64,000 nt of DNA from Litorilinea aerophila (GTDB lineage Bacteria; Chloroflexota; Anaerolineae; Caldilineales; Caldilineaceae): NCBI GenBank assembly GCA_945897075.1, contig CAMDEX010000002.1, positions 1-64,000 of the forward strand. Direction: 5' to 3'. This document shows, piece by piece, positions 49,091-60,722 of the stretch. The first letter of the stretch is position 1, and every line of letters starts with the position of its first letter. The position numbers and the translations under genes are program-made. Below the pieces are notes generated by a model. That model saw only the letters and a program-made list of their open reading frames with translations. It did no database searches and was not told the DNA's origin.

Positions 49091-50554
49091 TCAGATATCG
49101 ACATGTCTGACCACTGCAATTCTGGAGAGATAGCCTCGGACAACTCGGGCAGTCAATGCGACCTCAGACCGCATGATCAGCGCAAGAATGGACATTGATA
49201 TTATGAGCACTATAATGACATTACGATTGGTTGTCGAAAGCGTGCCTTGCAGCAGACTCGTCATGCTCGCATAGGAAACCAACAACCACGCGATTACCAA
49301 GAACAGACGTCGGTTGTCATTGGGCAACGGATAGACGCGTTGGCCGACCAATCCAACCAAAAGAGATGCAAAGGTATAGGCAAATGCAAGCACGGCCGCC
49401 GCTGCCAGCGCACCCCAGTACGGAATAAAAAGTGAATTGCCTATGAAACTCAAGGCTGCCGCCAACAGCACAATCCAGGTCAAGTGATAAGTCTTCTGAC
49501 GAATCTCAATACCAGTAGAAAATATAAAATAAGCGCCGTACATGACTTGCGCTAGAGTCAACGGCACGACATAAGCCGCCGCACCGGCAAAATTCTTGGT
49601 TGTGATAACAGGCAATAACCAGGGCGTGACCGAACACATCAACAGGCCAAGACCACCCACACAAGCCCAATAGTATAACAGGATTGAGGAATAAAGCGAA
49701 CGCGCCGATGCTTTGGTCTGAATGCTCAGCGCATAGGGCCGCCAGCCGAGCTGAATGGCAACCGAAAAGATACTAAACCCGGTCGCCAATCGATTGGCGA
49801 TCCCGTATAGTCCGATTTCGGCAAGTGTTGTGAATTGGGTCAGGAAGAATCGATTTGAAAGATTGATTACCCAGTAGGCCCCACTCACGGGCAACAACGG
49901 AATACCGATACGTACCAGTGCAGGAACCGCGCTGAATGTGGGCCTGCACCTGTGGCGGGATAGGACAAGTGTGCCTGCTATCACAGTGATGATCAAGTCT
50001 CCCACCAACAAACCCGTGACATAGCCACTGACACCCTGTCCCCAGATTACGACAAAAAGAATGTTCGCTGTTGTAACTATAAATATCTGGCTCAGCGTCA
50101 TGGCGTTGTATAGCAGTGGCTGTTGGTGCAGTCGGATGTTATCGAGGAATAGCTTTAACAGAGTGATCAGCCATAGATCGGCAAGCAGGAAGCGCAGTGC
50201 CGGCACGTACTCTTCCGACTTAAAGAGGAAATTGACCAGATATGGTGCAGCAAGAGCACCAACCACAGCGCAGATACCGGCGAAGCCAGCGATAGATAGG
50301 ATAGCTGAAATCACCAGATCATCCCGTTGTTGCTTTTCTTCCAATTTGAAGAAGAGGATTTGAACGCCCATATCGCCTCCCCCCAGCAGAAAAATCGGCG
50401 ACAATAGGGTGGTCAACGTCATCAATGTGTCCAGCGCACCATAATCAGAGGGGGATAGATATCGGGTATAGAGCGGCAGTAGCAAAAGCGCTGCCAGCCG
50501 TGTCAGCGCAACGCCAAGTCCATAAGCGGCATATTGCCTAAGAAAAGTCGACAT
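49091..50554 (-). CDS. Oligosaccharide flippase (Wzx-like, MATE/MOP)
   Basis: YAAYGLGVALTRLAALLLLPLYTRYLSPSDYGALDTLMTL; 12-14 TM. Confidence 0.92.
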   Translation of the reverse strand: MSTFLRQYAAYGLGVALTRLAALLLLPLYTRYLSPSDYGALDTLMTLTTLLSPIFLLGGGDMGVQILFFKLEEKQQRDDLVISAILSIAGFAGICAVVGALAAPYLVNFLFKSEEYVPALRFLLADLWLITLLKLFLDNIRLHQQPLLYNAMTLSQIFIVTTANILFVVIWGQGVSGYVTGLLVGDLIITVIAGTLVLSRHRCRPTFSAVPALVRIGIPLLPVSGAYWVINLSNRFFLTQFTTLAEIGLYGIANRLATGFSIFSVAIQLGWRPYALSIQTKASARSLYSSILLYYWACVGGLGLLMCSVTPWLLPVITTKNFAGAAAYVVPLTLAQVMYGAYFIFSTGIEIRQKTYHLTWIVLLAAALSFIGNSLFIPYWGALAAAAVLAFAYTFASLLVGLVGQRVYPLPNDNRRLFLVIAWLLVSYASMTSLLQGTLSTTNRNVIIVLIISMSILALIMRSEVALTARVVRGYLSRIAVVRHVDI

Positions 50555-50635
50555 TACTGCTCCTCGACAATCTGCATGACGCTACACAACAGGAGGGCAG
50601 CACATGTCGTTGTATGCTTTCTGGTGAAGTCTATG

Positions 50636-51715
50636 TTATGGGTTTTGCAATGCAAAAAGGCTGGTTCTGGCTTCAGCGGCATATTTAGAATTCGGGTCTA
50701 GCTCTAGTGACCGGTTTAAGGCTTCGATTGCGGCATCTACCCGATCTGTATCAGCATAAATCATGCCAAGTTCAAACCATGCCTGCGCTTCTTGACTCCA
50801 TTCGCGCGGTTGAGCAATGGTGGTGGCTATCTGGAGTAGGGGTTCTGCCTCGGCACTGCGGCCCCAACTACGTAAGATTTGCCCTAGCATCACATAATTA
50901 TGCGTAAGATCAGACTGTAACTTTATGCTAATACGCAGTGCAGGCTCAGCAACCTCCCAATTATGGTTGAAAAAGGCAGCATAAGCGAGACAGTTCCAGG
51001 CATGTATATTGGTTTCATCTGCAATTGTCACCTGCTTGCACCAGCGAATTGCCTCTGCATATTCTTGACTACGATACTTGAGCAGACCTAACTCAAGTGG
51101 AGCCTCAATCTGATCTGGGTTCAATTCTATGCTGTGCAGAAATGGATTCTCTGCAAGCTGTACATCATGTGAAAGAAGCAGGATACCGTGCATATAGTGA
51201 AATTTCCAGTTCTCTGGCTCAATCTTCAGCGCCATATCTACCCAACGTTCTTGTAATGAATAAACCTTTCTGTCCGCCAGCGCGGCAGACATGAAATATG
51301 CGGCTATGTTTGATTGTCGCCAGATGTCAACCGCAGCCTCCGCCTGATTGTGACGATACAGCAGAACACCGTTCCAGAATATATCGATCGGTCGAGCAGG
51401 TGTGAGAAAATCAATGTCCACCGCTGCACAGTCAAGGCGTAGTGCAGCGGCAATTGCGTAATTGGACGCATGACGACGAAGATAGTCTATTACTCTAGCA
51501 TCAATAACCGCCTCATCGCATGGTGCTAGCAAGGCAGCAGCGCCTGTTTCTTCCGGCAATCCTAATATGGCGATCAGTTTGAGATTGGCTAAACTCTGCT
51601 GTACCGGAATGGTGGTAGTGGCGGTTAATATGAACAATAGACAAACAATACTGCCAACAAGTACTACAGGATATCTCCTGTAGTTATGAATGAAAGGCCA
51701 TCTTATTCGAATCAT
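50636..51715 (-). CDS. Membrane-anchored TPR-repeat protein
   Basis: N-terminal TM; TPR-like LGLLKYRSQEYAEAIRWCKQVTIAD, ELGMIYADTDRVDAAIEALNRSLELDPNSKYA. Confidence 0.8.
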   Translation of the reverse strand: MIRIRWPFIHNYRRYPVVLVGSIVCLLFILTATTTIPVQQSLANLKLIAILGLPEETGAAALLAPCDEAVIDARVIDYLRRHASNYAIAAALRLDCAAVDIDFLTPARPIDIFWNGVLLYRHNQAEAAVDIWRQSNIAAYFMSAALADRKVYSLQERWVDMALKIEPENWKFHYMHGILLLSHDVQLAENPFLHSIELNPDQIEAPLELGLLKYRSQEYAEAIRWCKQVTIADETNIHAWNCLAYAAFFNHNWEVAEPALRISIKLQSDLTHNYVMLGQILRSWGRSAEAEPLLQIATTIAQPREWSQEAQAWFELGMIYADTDRVDAAIEALNRSLELDPNSKYAAEARTSLFALQNP

Positions 51716-53541
51716 TGTTCAACCAAAGGCAGAAAGAATGTCCAGTGATCGGATTCAGTTCGCAACAACATGAGGGCTGGCACGGATAAATTCCGTCCAG
51801 TCAATGAAGTACGCTCTTGAACATGGCAAGCCAGGTAAGTCTGTGCGTTTTGCCATGCAAAAGTGACCGCTTGCTGCAAGTCAGGACTTCCCACCAAGTC
51901 CAGATGTCTGTAGTAGGGCATTCCCAAGCGGGGGGAGATTGGTCCGTCTCGACCATCGAGATGACGTAAAAAAACAGGCATAGTCTCGCTCTGATTCCAA
52001 ACCACATGTGCCAATGTTTCGGCTACTCCAGCAATGTCTTCGTCCGTAAATACCTCTCCTAATCTGCGCATTTGCCCCATGAAGCTCGCACTAGGACCAG
52101 CATGACTAATGTCCTCCACATTTGGCGATGGGGGATCGTTTGGCGCAGGATCGGTAGGTAACAATGAATCGTTGTAATTCCAGAGCAGCGCATCAGGCCG
52201 ATCAGGATTTGGGCGTAACGCGCTATGCAGCGTATTAGCCAATGCCTTAGCCTGGGATTGATATTTGGGTGCATCATTCATGTAGGGCAATTGACCAAGC
52301 CATGCCTGCGCGCTGCCAGCCAATGACATCATGTTGTAGGGTAGGGTTCGTCCGCGAAAAGCAGGAAGGCTATCATCGTACGGCGCGACATATACACCTT
52401 GGGTCTGATCTATCCAGCGCCAATATGGCTGCCATTTTTCCGCAATGTCGGCAGCTTGGGTCGCAAACTGCTCTGCTATGCTTGAATATTGGGTTAGGTT
52501 GGGGTTCTTCTCAACTATTACCGCAAATCTGGCTAGGTTGCCAGCTAGAGCAAATTCTTCGGCCAAGTATTCTTCGAATGGTGAAAGTACAACATTGTCA
52601 ATAAGAATTGCAGTACTTATGGAAGAATCGCTATACGCACCCAAAGTGAGGGTGACAATAGAACCAGGTATAATCTCCACAACTGAAGAAAAGAGCTGCC
52701 AATCTTGCGGCCCACGCAATTCATCCCTCGTCGCGTTACGATCCAACACCCTATCTTCATATCCGTCATGTGCCTGTTTTAGGCGAATGTTTAGGTGCAT
52801 ATCGGGTGGAATTTTAGCATTCATGCGCAGGTTAAACTTGGCACGGATGGGCAAGGCAGATAGCACCTGAGACACGCTCTCTTCTGAGCGTAATTGGAGA
52901 TGATATGCACCATTATTGACCCCCGGAATCACCATAGAACAACCGGGTCCCCATACCCTGAATAGGTGTACTGGATCTCCATCCGCGTTCTTGATCAGGT
53001 TTATGTCGGCGTCAATTCCTATCCAGTTCAGACCACTCTCTTCAAAACGGCTGTTTGCGACATAGTTGGTGGAGTATCGGCTAGTTGGCCAACCCACAAG
53101 ACCATCACCGTTTGCATCCCATTGATAGGTAAGTAGTTGTCTTGATCTTTCGATAAATCGCTCCAGGTATGTTTTGTCACCATTCCATTCATACATGTCA
53201 AGATAAGCCGGAAGTGCATAACTACCATCGATCCAGCCTATCAATGCACCATCACCTTGGGGTAATGAAGTTTCCTCAAATCTAACGAAATTGTTGTACC
53301 AAGTCATTCGATACATTGCTTCAAGGCGCGTGAACTCACCTAACCAGTAGTCCTGTTCTGGCCCCTCCGCCTGAGTGTTCTGAATATGTTGGTCAATGAA
53401 CTGAGTCGAGAAGGGGAGCAGGTTGATGACAAGCATGATAGGAGCAATTAACAGGCTAACCATGATGGTGTTTGTTCTTGTTTTGTGAAAGCAGTGCTGC
53501 GACAGGTTCATGCGTATGACTCCAGCAAGCGGATGACGCAA
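51712..53541 (-). CDS. Secreted (alpha/alpha)-barrel-like protein with internal beta-sandwich, possible glycan-active enzyme
   Basis: N-terminal TM; repeated Trp/Tyr-rich helices (WIDGSYALPAYLDMYEWNGD, LPYNMMSLAGSAQAWLGQLPYM); CBM-like middle. Confidence 0.55.
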   Translation of the reverse strand: MRHPLAGVIRMNLSQHCFHKTRTNTIMVSLLIAPIMLVINLLPFSTQFIDQHIQNTQAEGPEQDYWLGEFTRLEAMYRMTWYNNFVRFEETSLPQGDGALIGWIDGSYALPAYLDMYEWNGDKTYLERFIERSRQLLTYQWDANGDGLVGWPTSRYSTNYVANSRFEESGLNWIGIDADINLIKNADGDPVHLFRVWGPGCSMVIPGVNNGAYHLQLRSEESVSQVLSALPIRAKFNLRMNAKIPPDMHLNIRLKQAHDGYEDRVLDRNATRDELRGPQDWQLFSSVVEIIPGSIVTLTLGAYSDSSISTAILIDNVVLSPFEEYLAEEFALAGNLARFAVIVEKNPNLTQYSSIAEQFATQAADIAEKWQPYWRWIDQTQGVYVAPYDDSLPAFRGRTLPYNMMSLAGSAQAWLGQLPYMNDAPKYQSQAKALANTLHSALRPNPDRPDALLWNYNDSLLPTDPAPNDPPSPNVEDISHAGPSASFMGQMRRLGEVFTDEDIAGVAETLAHVVWNQSETMPVFLRHLDGRDGPISPRLGMPYYRHLDLVGSPDLQQAVTFAWQNAQTYLACHVQERTSLTGRNLSVPALMLLRTESDHWTFFLPLVEQ

Positions 53542-54593
53542 GATGCTGCATTTCCATCGCCGTACAGGGGTGACCGGGTAGCAGGCAGAGTAACTCTACG
53601 AACGCCAGACATAATACGATTCTTGTCGGCACCAACTAATGTGTTCCAGCCAGACTGCACAGTCTCGATCCATTCGGTCTCATCACGCATCGTAAGGCAG
53701 GGTATGCCAAGCCAATATGCTTCTTTTTGCATCCCTCCGGAATCCGTCAAAACCAACCGCGCCGATTTCATCAATTGCACCGTATCCAGATATCCAAGCG
53801 GTTCAATAAGTATAGGATTCTGAAATATGCGGTTATTCTGTGTCTTACTTGCACCAGTAAGACCTAGTTTTTCAATACATTTTCGCGTACGCGGATGCAC
53901 AACGAAGACTATTGGTTCGTCAATGGCGGTGAAAGCATCCCAGATTGCTTGCAAGTTAGACAGATTTTCGGTGTTTTCGGCACGATGAACAGTCGCCAGC
54001 AGGAATTGTTTGTCTGTTAGATCAAGACGTTCCAAGATGCGTGAACGATCGCCAGCATGTTCAACTGCATACGCCAATGCGTCGGCCATCACATCACCCA
54101 CCAGCGCCACGCCTTTCTTTATTCCTTCGACACTGAGATTATCCACAGCTACTTGTGATGGACAGAGTAGCAGATGCGAAATATGATCAGACAAAATGCG
54201 GTTGATCTCTTCAGGCATTCTCCGGTTATAGCTGCGCAGGCCAGCCTCCACATGTGCTATTTTGATATGCAACTTTGCCGCAGCCAATGCTCCAGCCAAT
54301 GTTGAATTCGTGTCACCATATATGAGTACCCAGTCTGGTTGCTCTATCTGCAGTATCTCCTCAATCCCGACAAGCATTGCCCCTGTCTGTTTGCCATGAC
54401 TACCCGATCCTACCCCTAAATGATAATCAGGTGCAGGGATATCTAACTCTTCGAAGAAAATGGCCGACATATTTTCGTCGTAGTGCTGGCCAGTATGAAC
54501 CAATACTTCGTGATGTTGAATTCGCAGAAGCCGGCTGACGGGCGAAGCTTTTATGAATTGAGGTCGTGCCCCTACGATTGTAACGATTTTCAC
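53508..54593 (-). CDS. Non-hydrolysing UDP-GlcNAc 2-epimerase-like (WecB/WbpI family)
   Basis: MKIVTIVGARPQFIKASPVSR, VLVHTGQHYDENMS, ALVGDVMADAL, LTDSGGMQKEAYWLGIPCLTMRDETEW. Confidence 0.96.
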   Translation of the reverse strand: MKIVTIVGARPQFIKASPVSRLLRIQHHEVLVHTGQHYDENMSAIFFEELDIPAPDYHLGVGSGSHGKQTGAMLVGIEEILQIEQPDWVLIYGDTNSTLAGALAAAKLHIKIAHVEAGLRSYNRRMPEEINRILSDHISHLLLCPSQVAVDNLSVEGIKKGVALVGDVMADALAYAVEHAGDRSRILERLDLTDKQFLLATVHRAENTENLSNLQAIWDAFTAIDEPIVFVVHPRTRKCIEKLGLTGASKTQNNRIFQNPILIEPLGYLDTVQLMKSARLVLTDSGGMQKEAYWLGIPCLTMRDETEWIETVQSGWNTLVGADKNRIMSGVRRVTLPATRSPLYGDGNAASCVIRLLESYA

Positions 54594-54811
54594 AGATATT
54601 TCATCCTCATGTACTCAACCACCTATCGCAGTCAATGTAAATCTGCGTGCGGTCAAGTGTAAAGATTATGATTATGGAATAGCGATTAAATAACTTGATG
54701 ATCTTCAGGTGATTTCCTGCCTCAAGAATTAGATAAGATCCACAAGTTATTTAACAGCGAGTCCTATGAATTGGTTTCAAGCCGGTCGAATCAGACAGAG
54801 AGGATCATCGG

Positions 54812-55941
<1,130 letters not shown>

Positions 55942-55945
<4 letters not shown>

Positions 55946-56232
55946 TGATCGTTTGATGCCTTCTTTGATGACTGCGCCACGTAAATGCCAACTCGTAGTC
56001 CTTCCCGGCGAAATGTGTCACTGAGTTGCAGTGCCGTGGTGTCCATCGCCGGTTGTCGGGTTTTGACCAGCACAGTGGCATCGATCACATCTGGGTTGAA
56101 ATGAGCAACACGCACGTCAAGAATCGTGGCCGGTCCGTACTGTTCCACGAATACTTGTTCGATGAATTGCTGAAGCGATTGATAATCCACTTCTTGCACG
56201 ATATAGGGAACTACTAATTCTTGCAGCCTCAT
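55942..56232 (-). CDS. Small protein partnered with HEPN
   Basis: [48 protein letters not shown]...; ATGA overlap on both sides. Confidence 0.7.
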
Positions 56233-56726
56233 CGCTTCACTCCTCGACCTTGCAGAAAAACATAGCATGCTGCCAGCAGTGCGCTTGTATCATCCAACAC
56301 CTCCACTGCCTGTTGCGCCAGATCTATTGCCTTGTAAGGTGAATAATCTGCCTGGTTACGCGCTTTGCGCCAACGACCAAGCATTTCTCCATACTCCGGG
56401 CCAATGACCTGTCCTAGAATCGCCGGCAGACGATCGTGATCGTCCAGATCAGCCCGACGGAAATGTAGCACCACAGCGCGTGCCGCGTGATACATGGCGT
56501 AATAGCTACGCGAGACAATATGGGGCTGGTGCAACAGCGAATGTGCATTCAGTTGTTGCGCAAAGGCTAGATAATCCTCCGCCTTCGCCAAACGATCACG
56601 CACCAACCGGTTGATTAGTTCATCCATCTGAGTTCGTGTCAGGTAACCCAGATCGACGAGACAGTGGAGCAACACACCTTGAGAAGGGGTTAGTCGCTGC
56701 ATGTCATCCAGAAGCTGCTCACTCAT
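56229..56726 (-). CDS. HEPN-domain protein
   Basis: RLAKAEDYLAFAQQLNAHSLLHQPHIVSRSYYAMYHAARAVV...RWRKARNQADYSPY. Confidence 0.85.
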   Translation of the reverse strand: MSEQLLDDMQRLTPSQGVLLHCLVDLGYLTRTQMDELINRLVRDRLAKAEDYLAFAQQLNAHSLLHQPHIVSRSYYAMYHAARAVVLHFRRADLDDHDRLPAILGQVIGPEYGEMLGRWRKARNQADYSPYKAIDLAQQAVEVLDDTSALLAACYVFLQGRGVKR

Positions 56727-56738
56727 CTCACCACATCC

Positions 56739-57356
56739 TCAAGCTATAGCTGGCAACGGCTGATCCTCTGGCCAGTCCAAGCAACGCAGCACAGCGGGTT
56801 CAACTTCTCGATAGCGCCATCCGCTCTCCGAACACGTCATAATACCATCGGCATTGGGATCGGACAAGCGATGACCGTGCCGACTCATCCAGCCCTTCTG
56901 TACCGCAGGCACGCCCAGCATCAGGGCATAGTCGGGCACATCCCCGCGCACCACCGCGCCGGCACCAATGAAGGCATAGCGCCCAATCGTCGCTCCGCAA
57001 ACGATAGTGGCGTTGGCCCCAATCGTCGCGCCCCGACGCACCAGGGTTCGTTGGTATTGATCCCGCCGCACAATCTGCGAACGCGGGTTGATCACATTCG
57101 TGAAGACACAGGAAGGGCCACAGAAGACATCATCTTCCAACTCGACGCCTGTGTAGACGGCAACATTGTTTTGGATTTTGACATTGTTGCCGATACGCAC
57201 ATGGCTGGCAACCAGAACATTCTGCCCCAGAATGCAACGTTCGCCAAGTTGGGCATGCGCCATCACATGGCAAAAGTGCCAAATTTTGCTGCCCGCGCCG
57301 ATGAGACAGGGTTGATCCACATAAGAACTGGGGTGAACGAAATAGTGATCAGCCAT
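56739..57356 (-). CDS. UDP-sugar N-acetyltransferase (WbpD-like, hexapeptide)
   Basis: [57 protein letters not shown]. Confidence 0.93.
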   Translation of the reverse strand: MADHYFVHPSSYVDQPCLIGAGSKIWHFCHVMAHAQLGERCILGQNVLVASHVRIGNNVKIQNNVAVYTGVELEDDVFCGPSCVFTNVINPRSQIVRRDQYQRTLVRRGATIGANATIVCGATIGRYAFIGAGAVVRGDVPDYALMLGVPAVQKGWMSRHGHRLSDPNADGIMTCSESGWRYREVEPAVLRCLDWPEDQPLPAIA

Positions 57357-58389
57357 GACGCCCCCATACAGACATAGCCGGTGATAGAGCGCTCTCAACA
57401 TCAAACGTGTCGATGGGTAAACTGACAGGGCTACCGTTTGTAACCAGAGAACGCTGGGCCGCTTGCAGCACGCGTAGGACACGTAGACCGCTCTGCCCAT
57501 CGGTCAACGGGGGGATGCGACTTTCCATAGCATCCAGGAAGGCCCGGCATTCGATACGCAGAGGCTCCTCACCGCTGAAGGCAATCGCGCTGCCCTCGCC
57601 CTTGATGGGAATCGGCTGCCCTTCCTGCCACTCCACCCGTTGATCATAGACGACCAGCTCTTTTGAAACGTCATCAAAACTGGCCATCTTTTGTGAGCCG
57701 ATCACCACCAGCCGTTGTTCTTTGAATGGGTGCAGCCACGAAACATGGATGTGGGCGCGCACACCGTTGTCAAAGAGCAAATTGGTCACCGTGACGTCGG
57801 CGATGTTCGGTTGCACATAATTGCCCCCGCAGGCCACAACCTCGAAGGGCAGACTGCCGACGATGCGTAGAATCACCGCCACATCGTGCGGGGCAAAACT
57901 CCACAGAATGTTCTCTTCGCGGCGGATTTTGCCCAGGCTGAGCCGATTGGAATAGATATAGAGAACTTTGCCTAACTCTCCCGCCTGGATAAGCCGCTGG
58001 ATCTTCTGAATCGCCGGGTGGTATTCGAGGACATGCCCAACCATCAAGATCCGGTTGTGCTGTGCGGCGCTGCGCACCAGCTCAGCGCCCTGCTCATAGG
58101 TCAGAGCCAGCGGTTTTTCAACAAAAACATCTTTTCCCGCCAACAACGCCGCCTTAACCAATGGATAGTGGGTCTCGGCCGGTGTGGCAATCACCACACC
58201 GGACACATCGGATACAAGCACATCCCCAGGGTCTGCCACAATCTGCGCGGTAGGGGCAAGTGACAAAGCTGTTTGTCGCCCCGCCTCTGTGGCGTCACAC
58301 ACAATTTGCAGCGCACCCAGGGCATGAAAATTGCGAACCAGATTTTTCCCCCAATATCCACAGCCGACAACAGCAACACCCATCTTCAA
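57349..58389 (-). CDS. Gfo/Idh/MocA oxidoreductase (WbpB-like)
   Basis: [37 protein letters not shown]. Confidence 0.94.
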   Translation of the reverse strand: MKMGVAVVGCGYWGKNLVRNFHALGALQIVCDATEAGRQTALSLAPTAQIVADPGDVLVSDVSGVVIATPAETHYPLVKAALLAGKDVFVEKPLALTYEQGAELVRSAAQHNRILMVGHVLEYHPAIQKIQRLIQAGELGKVLYIYSNRLSLGKIRREENILWSFAPHDVAVILRIVGSLPFEVVACGGNYVQPNIADVTVTNLLFDNGVRAHIHVSWLHPFKEQRLVVIGSQKMASFDDVSKELVVYDQRVEWQEGQPIPIKGEGSAIAFSGEEPLRIECRAFLDAMESRIPPLTDGQSGLRVLRVLQAAQRSLVTNGSPVSLPIDTFDVESALSPAMSVWGRHG

Positions 58390-58398
58390 TTTCCTTCG

Positions 58399-59409
58399 CT
58401 ATTTGCTGTTCGATCTATCTACGGTTACATCATCTTTGAGCAACGGCGAGTCCACAGAGAAGCGGCTACGCAGTCTGCGCGCTGGAACCCCCACAACAAC
58501 TTCATTGGACGCAACGGGGTCTATGACCACCGAACCTGCCCCAGTCATCCCGCAACGCCCAACAGTAAGCCGATTCAGAATCGTGGTGGATGGTGCAATC
58601 CATCCAAATGGCCCAACTACGACACTGCCAAGCAATGTTGCATTCGCCATAATCAACGCCCCATGCTTGATATGACAATTATGAGCGATGTAGGCCAGAT
58701 TGTCTATTTTGACTTCATCCTCGATCACGGTATCCCGGAGAGAACCCCGATCCACTGTCACATTGGCAGCAATCTCGACACGCTCACCGATTTGCACCGA
58801 GCCAAAATGAGGGAAGCGGACGACTACACCAGTCTGTTCATCCATCTCGAATCCAAAGCCATCCCCACCGATGGTACAGTTTGGCCCAATCCGCGTCCCT
58901 GCTCCGATTTTTGCATGATCGACCACCGTGTTTGGACCGATGGCACAACCTGCCTCGATTGTAACATGAGGGCCAATCATAACACCCCTGGCAATCGTAA
59001 CACCGTCTGCAATCTGAGCGGCCGGGTGAACCGCGTCACATTGCCCCGCAAAAGAAGATGGACGATCGAAGGGTGCCAGGAGCAGCGCCAGAAGCAAGCG
59101 CGGTTGCGAAGTAAGCAAGAAGACACGCCTGCGCACAAACTCATTCGGCAACCGAGCAAAAACCTCCTGTGCTGTCACGATTGCGAACGAGCGGCACTGC
59201 AAAAGCAACCGGACCAGTGATTCATCACCATTCCTGCAAAAAACCAGATGCGATTCAGTAGCCAACTCCAACCCACGGGCACCCGTAATTAACAGTGAAG
59301 CAGCCTTTTCCTCTGGATCATGGATTGCATGCAATAGCTCGTGTCCACGAATCGGCAACTGGGTGATCAAATCGCGAAGTAAGTGGGGAGGTAAATCAGT
59401 GGATTGCAT
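58399..59409 (-). CDS. LpxD-like hexapeptide acyltransferase
   Basis: LAPFDRPSSFAG...VHPAAQIADGVTIARGVMIGPHVTIEAGCAIG, FGSVQIGERVEIAANVTVDRGSL. Confidence 0.85.
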   Translation of the reverse strand: MQSTDLPPHLLRDLITQLPIRGHELLHAIHDPEEKAASLLITGARGLELATESHLVFCRNGDESLVRLLLQCRSFAIVTAQEVFARLPNEFVRRRVFLLTSQPRLLLALLLAPFDRPSSFAGQCDAVHPAAQIADGVTIARGVMIGPHVTIEAGCAIGPNTVVDHAKIGAGTRIGPNCTIGGDGFGFEMDEQTGVVVRFPHFGSVQIGERVEIAANVTVDRGSLRDTVIEDEVKIDNLAYIAHNCHIKHGALIMANATLLGSVVVGPFGWIAPSTTILNRLTVGRCGMTGAGSVVIDPVASNEVVVGVPARRLRSRFSVDSPLLKDDVTVDRSNSK

Positions 59410-59486
59410 AGTGAGGATTCACAAGAGTACATTGCAGCAAGCCAAACCGATATGTCACGTGCCATGTCAACTACAAAAAAACGATC

Positions 59487-59762
59487 CAAGAGTTCATCCG
59501 GCACCACGCCATCGCAAGGTGGGGAATCGTCAATGTCTTTCTTGTAGGCCACGTCCAGCACCAGCACCCGGCTGACCTTGACCGACTTGCCCGCCTCGTT
59601 CAGGGCGTCCCTTCACTTCGACAGGCTCAGTGCAAGCGGCAAGCTCAGGACATCGCCTGCATGTATCCTGAGCAACGTCGAAGGGCCTTCTCCACCCAGT
59701 AGCGGGGCATGTCGCTGTTGATCTCCTCGGCCAATTGGATGAAACGGGCGTTGTGGTTCATC
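59487..59762 (-). pseudogene. Relic of nucleotide-sugar dehydrogenase (WbpA-like), split by a repeat insertion
   Basis: Reverse strand: NHNARFIQLAEEINSDMPRYWVEK [insert] DALNEAGKSVKVSRVLVLDVAYKKDIDDSP. Confidence 0.85.
59608..59690. repeat. REP-like inverted repeat (CTTCGACAGGCTCAG family)
   Basis: cccttcacttcgacaggctcag...atcctgagcaacgtcgaaggg, inside the wbpA relic. Confidence 0.8.
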
Positions 59763-59954
59763 GTCTGACGATCTCAAGCAAGTTGTGGCTCGTAGTCAAC
59801 AGGAAGCGGACAGAGCAAATACTCCAAAACTTCTGCGTGCATCCGTTCGATCTCTAGCCGATACCCGCCGGTGATCGCCTCAAATTCCTCAGCACGTGCT
59901 GTCCGCCGGATGTCTGCTAACCAACGCTGAAAGCGGTCAATGCGCTCTTTGGAT

Positions 59955-60290
59955 TCAATCTGACTTTTCTTTCTCCAAAATAGCCATTACATCCTCAAGA
60001 CATGTTTCATCGGAAGGTAGTCTGATCTCCTGCCCACCCACATGCTTGTGATGGGGATAATTGTCCCACCCAATTTTCAGATTGCCTGCGGCATCAAGCC
60101 AGTAATAGCTATAACGCACTAGCTTGCGCGCTTGCCATCTTTCCACCACGCGCAACGTCATGCCATCATTGAGTACAAGAACTAATTTGAGTGTCTCCTC
60201 GGTCAAGCGTAGAACAAGCACATCTTGTAGGAGATACGCGTAAGCTCGCTCAATCTGACGGACTCGCTCTTCAACGAACGCCAACAACAA
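59955..60290 (-). CDS. TumE/DUF6516-like toxin candidate
   Basis: LVRYSYYWLDAAGNLKIGWDNYPHHKHV, cf. YRYQWMD...RWDNAPHHPG..HHMHV at 31871. Confidence 0.7.
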   Translation of the reverse strand: MLLAFVEERVRQIERAYAYLLQDVLVLRLTEETLKLVLVLNDGMTLRVVERWQARKLVRYSYYWLDAAGNLKIGWDNYPHHKHVGGQEIRLPSDETCLEDVMAILEKEKSD

Positions 60291-60609
60291 CCTCCATCTT
60301 CCCTAAGAGCGATTTTACTCTCCTAATTGTCGAACCGGTCTTATGCAAGAGATCGTTCCAGTACTCCCACTCAATAAAATCCTCATGCATCTCGTAGTTC
60401 GCATTTTCGGGCAGGCCCTGGAAAGTAAGAGAATCTAACGTCGTCGCGTACTTCTTTTCAAAGTGCCCGACCTGCTCTTGCGCCTGAAGCACGCGGCCTT
60501 CCAGATAGGGCAAGCGCAATACCGCCCCCTGCTTCACAATGGAGGTCAACTCTTCCGCCGAGAGCGCGCTCAAATCCGACATCTCCACAAACATGGCCGT
60601 TTTTTCCAT
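60271..60609 (-). CDS. Partner/antitoxin candidate of the TumE-like protein
   Basis: 112 aa helical ORF overlapping the TumE-like start by 20 nt. Confidence 0.65.
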   Translation of the reverse strand: MEKTAMFVEMSDLSALSAEELTSIVKQGAVLRLPYLEGRVLQAQEQVGHFEKKYATTLDSLTFQGLPENANYEMHEDFIEWEYWNDLLHKTGSTIRRVKSLLGKMEVVVGVR

Positions 60610-60722
60610 TGTTGCTTCCTCCTTATCCTTCATTATCGGAAGACCAGATGCCTGACGCCTGTTTCAGCCTTTGTCTACGCCACTGGCGGATAAAGACGGC
60701 GCAATGCTTCCGGTGTCTCTAC

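Noticed and set aside
59770-59955. ~62-codon open frame QIESKERIDRFQRWLADIRRTARAEEFEAITGGYRLEIERMHAEVLEYLLCPLPVDYEPQLA* on the minus strand
   Set aside because: Looks protein-like but has no canonical start codon; not called as CDS.
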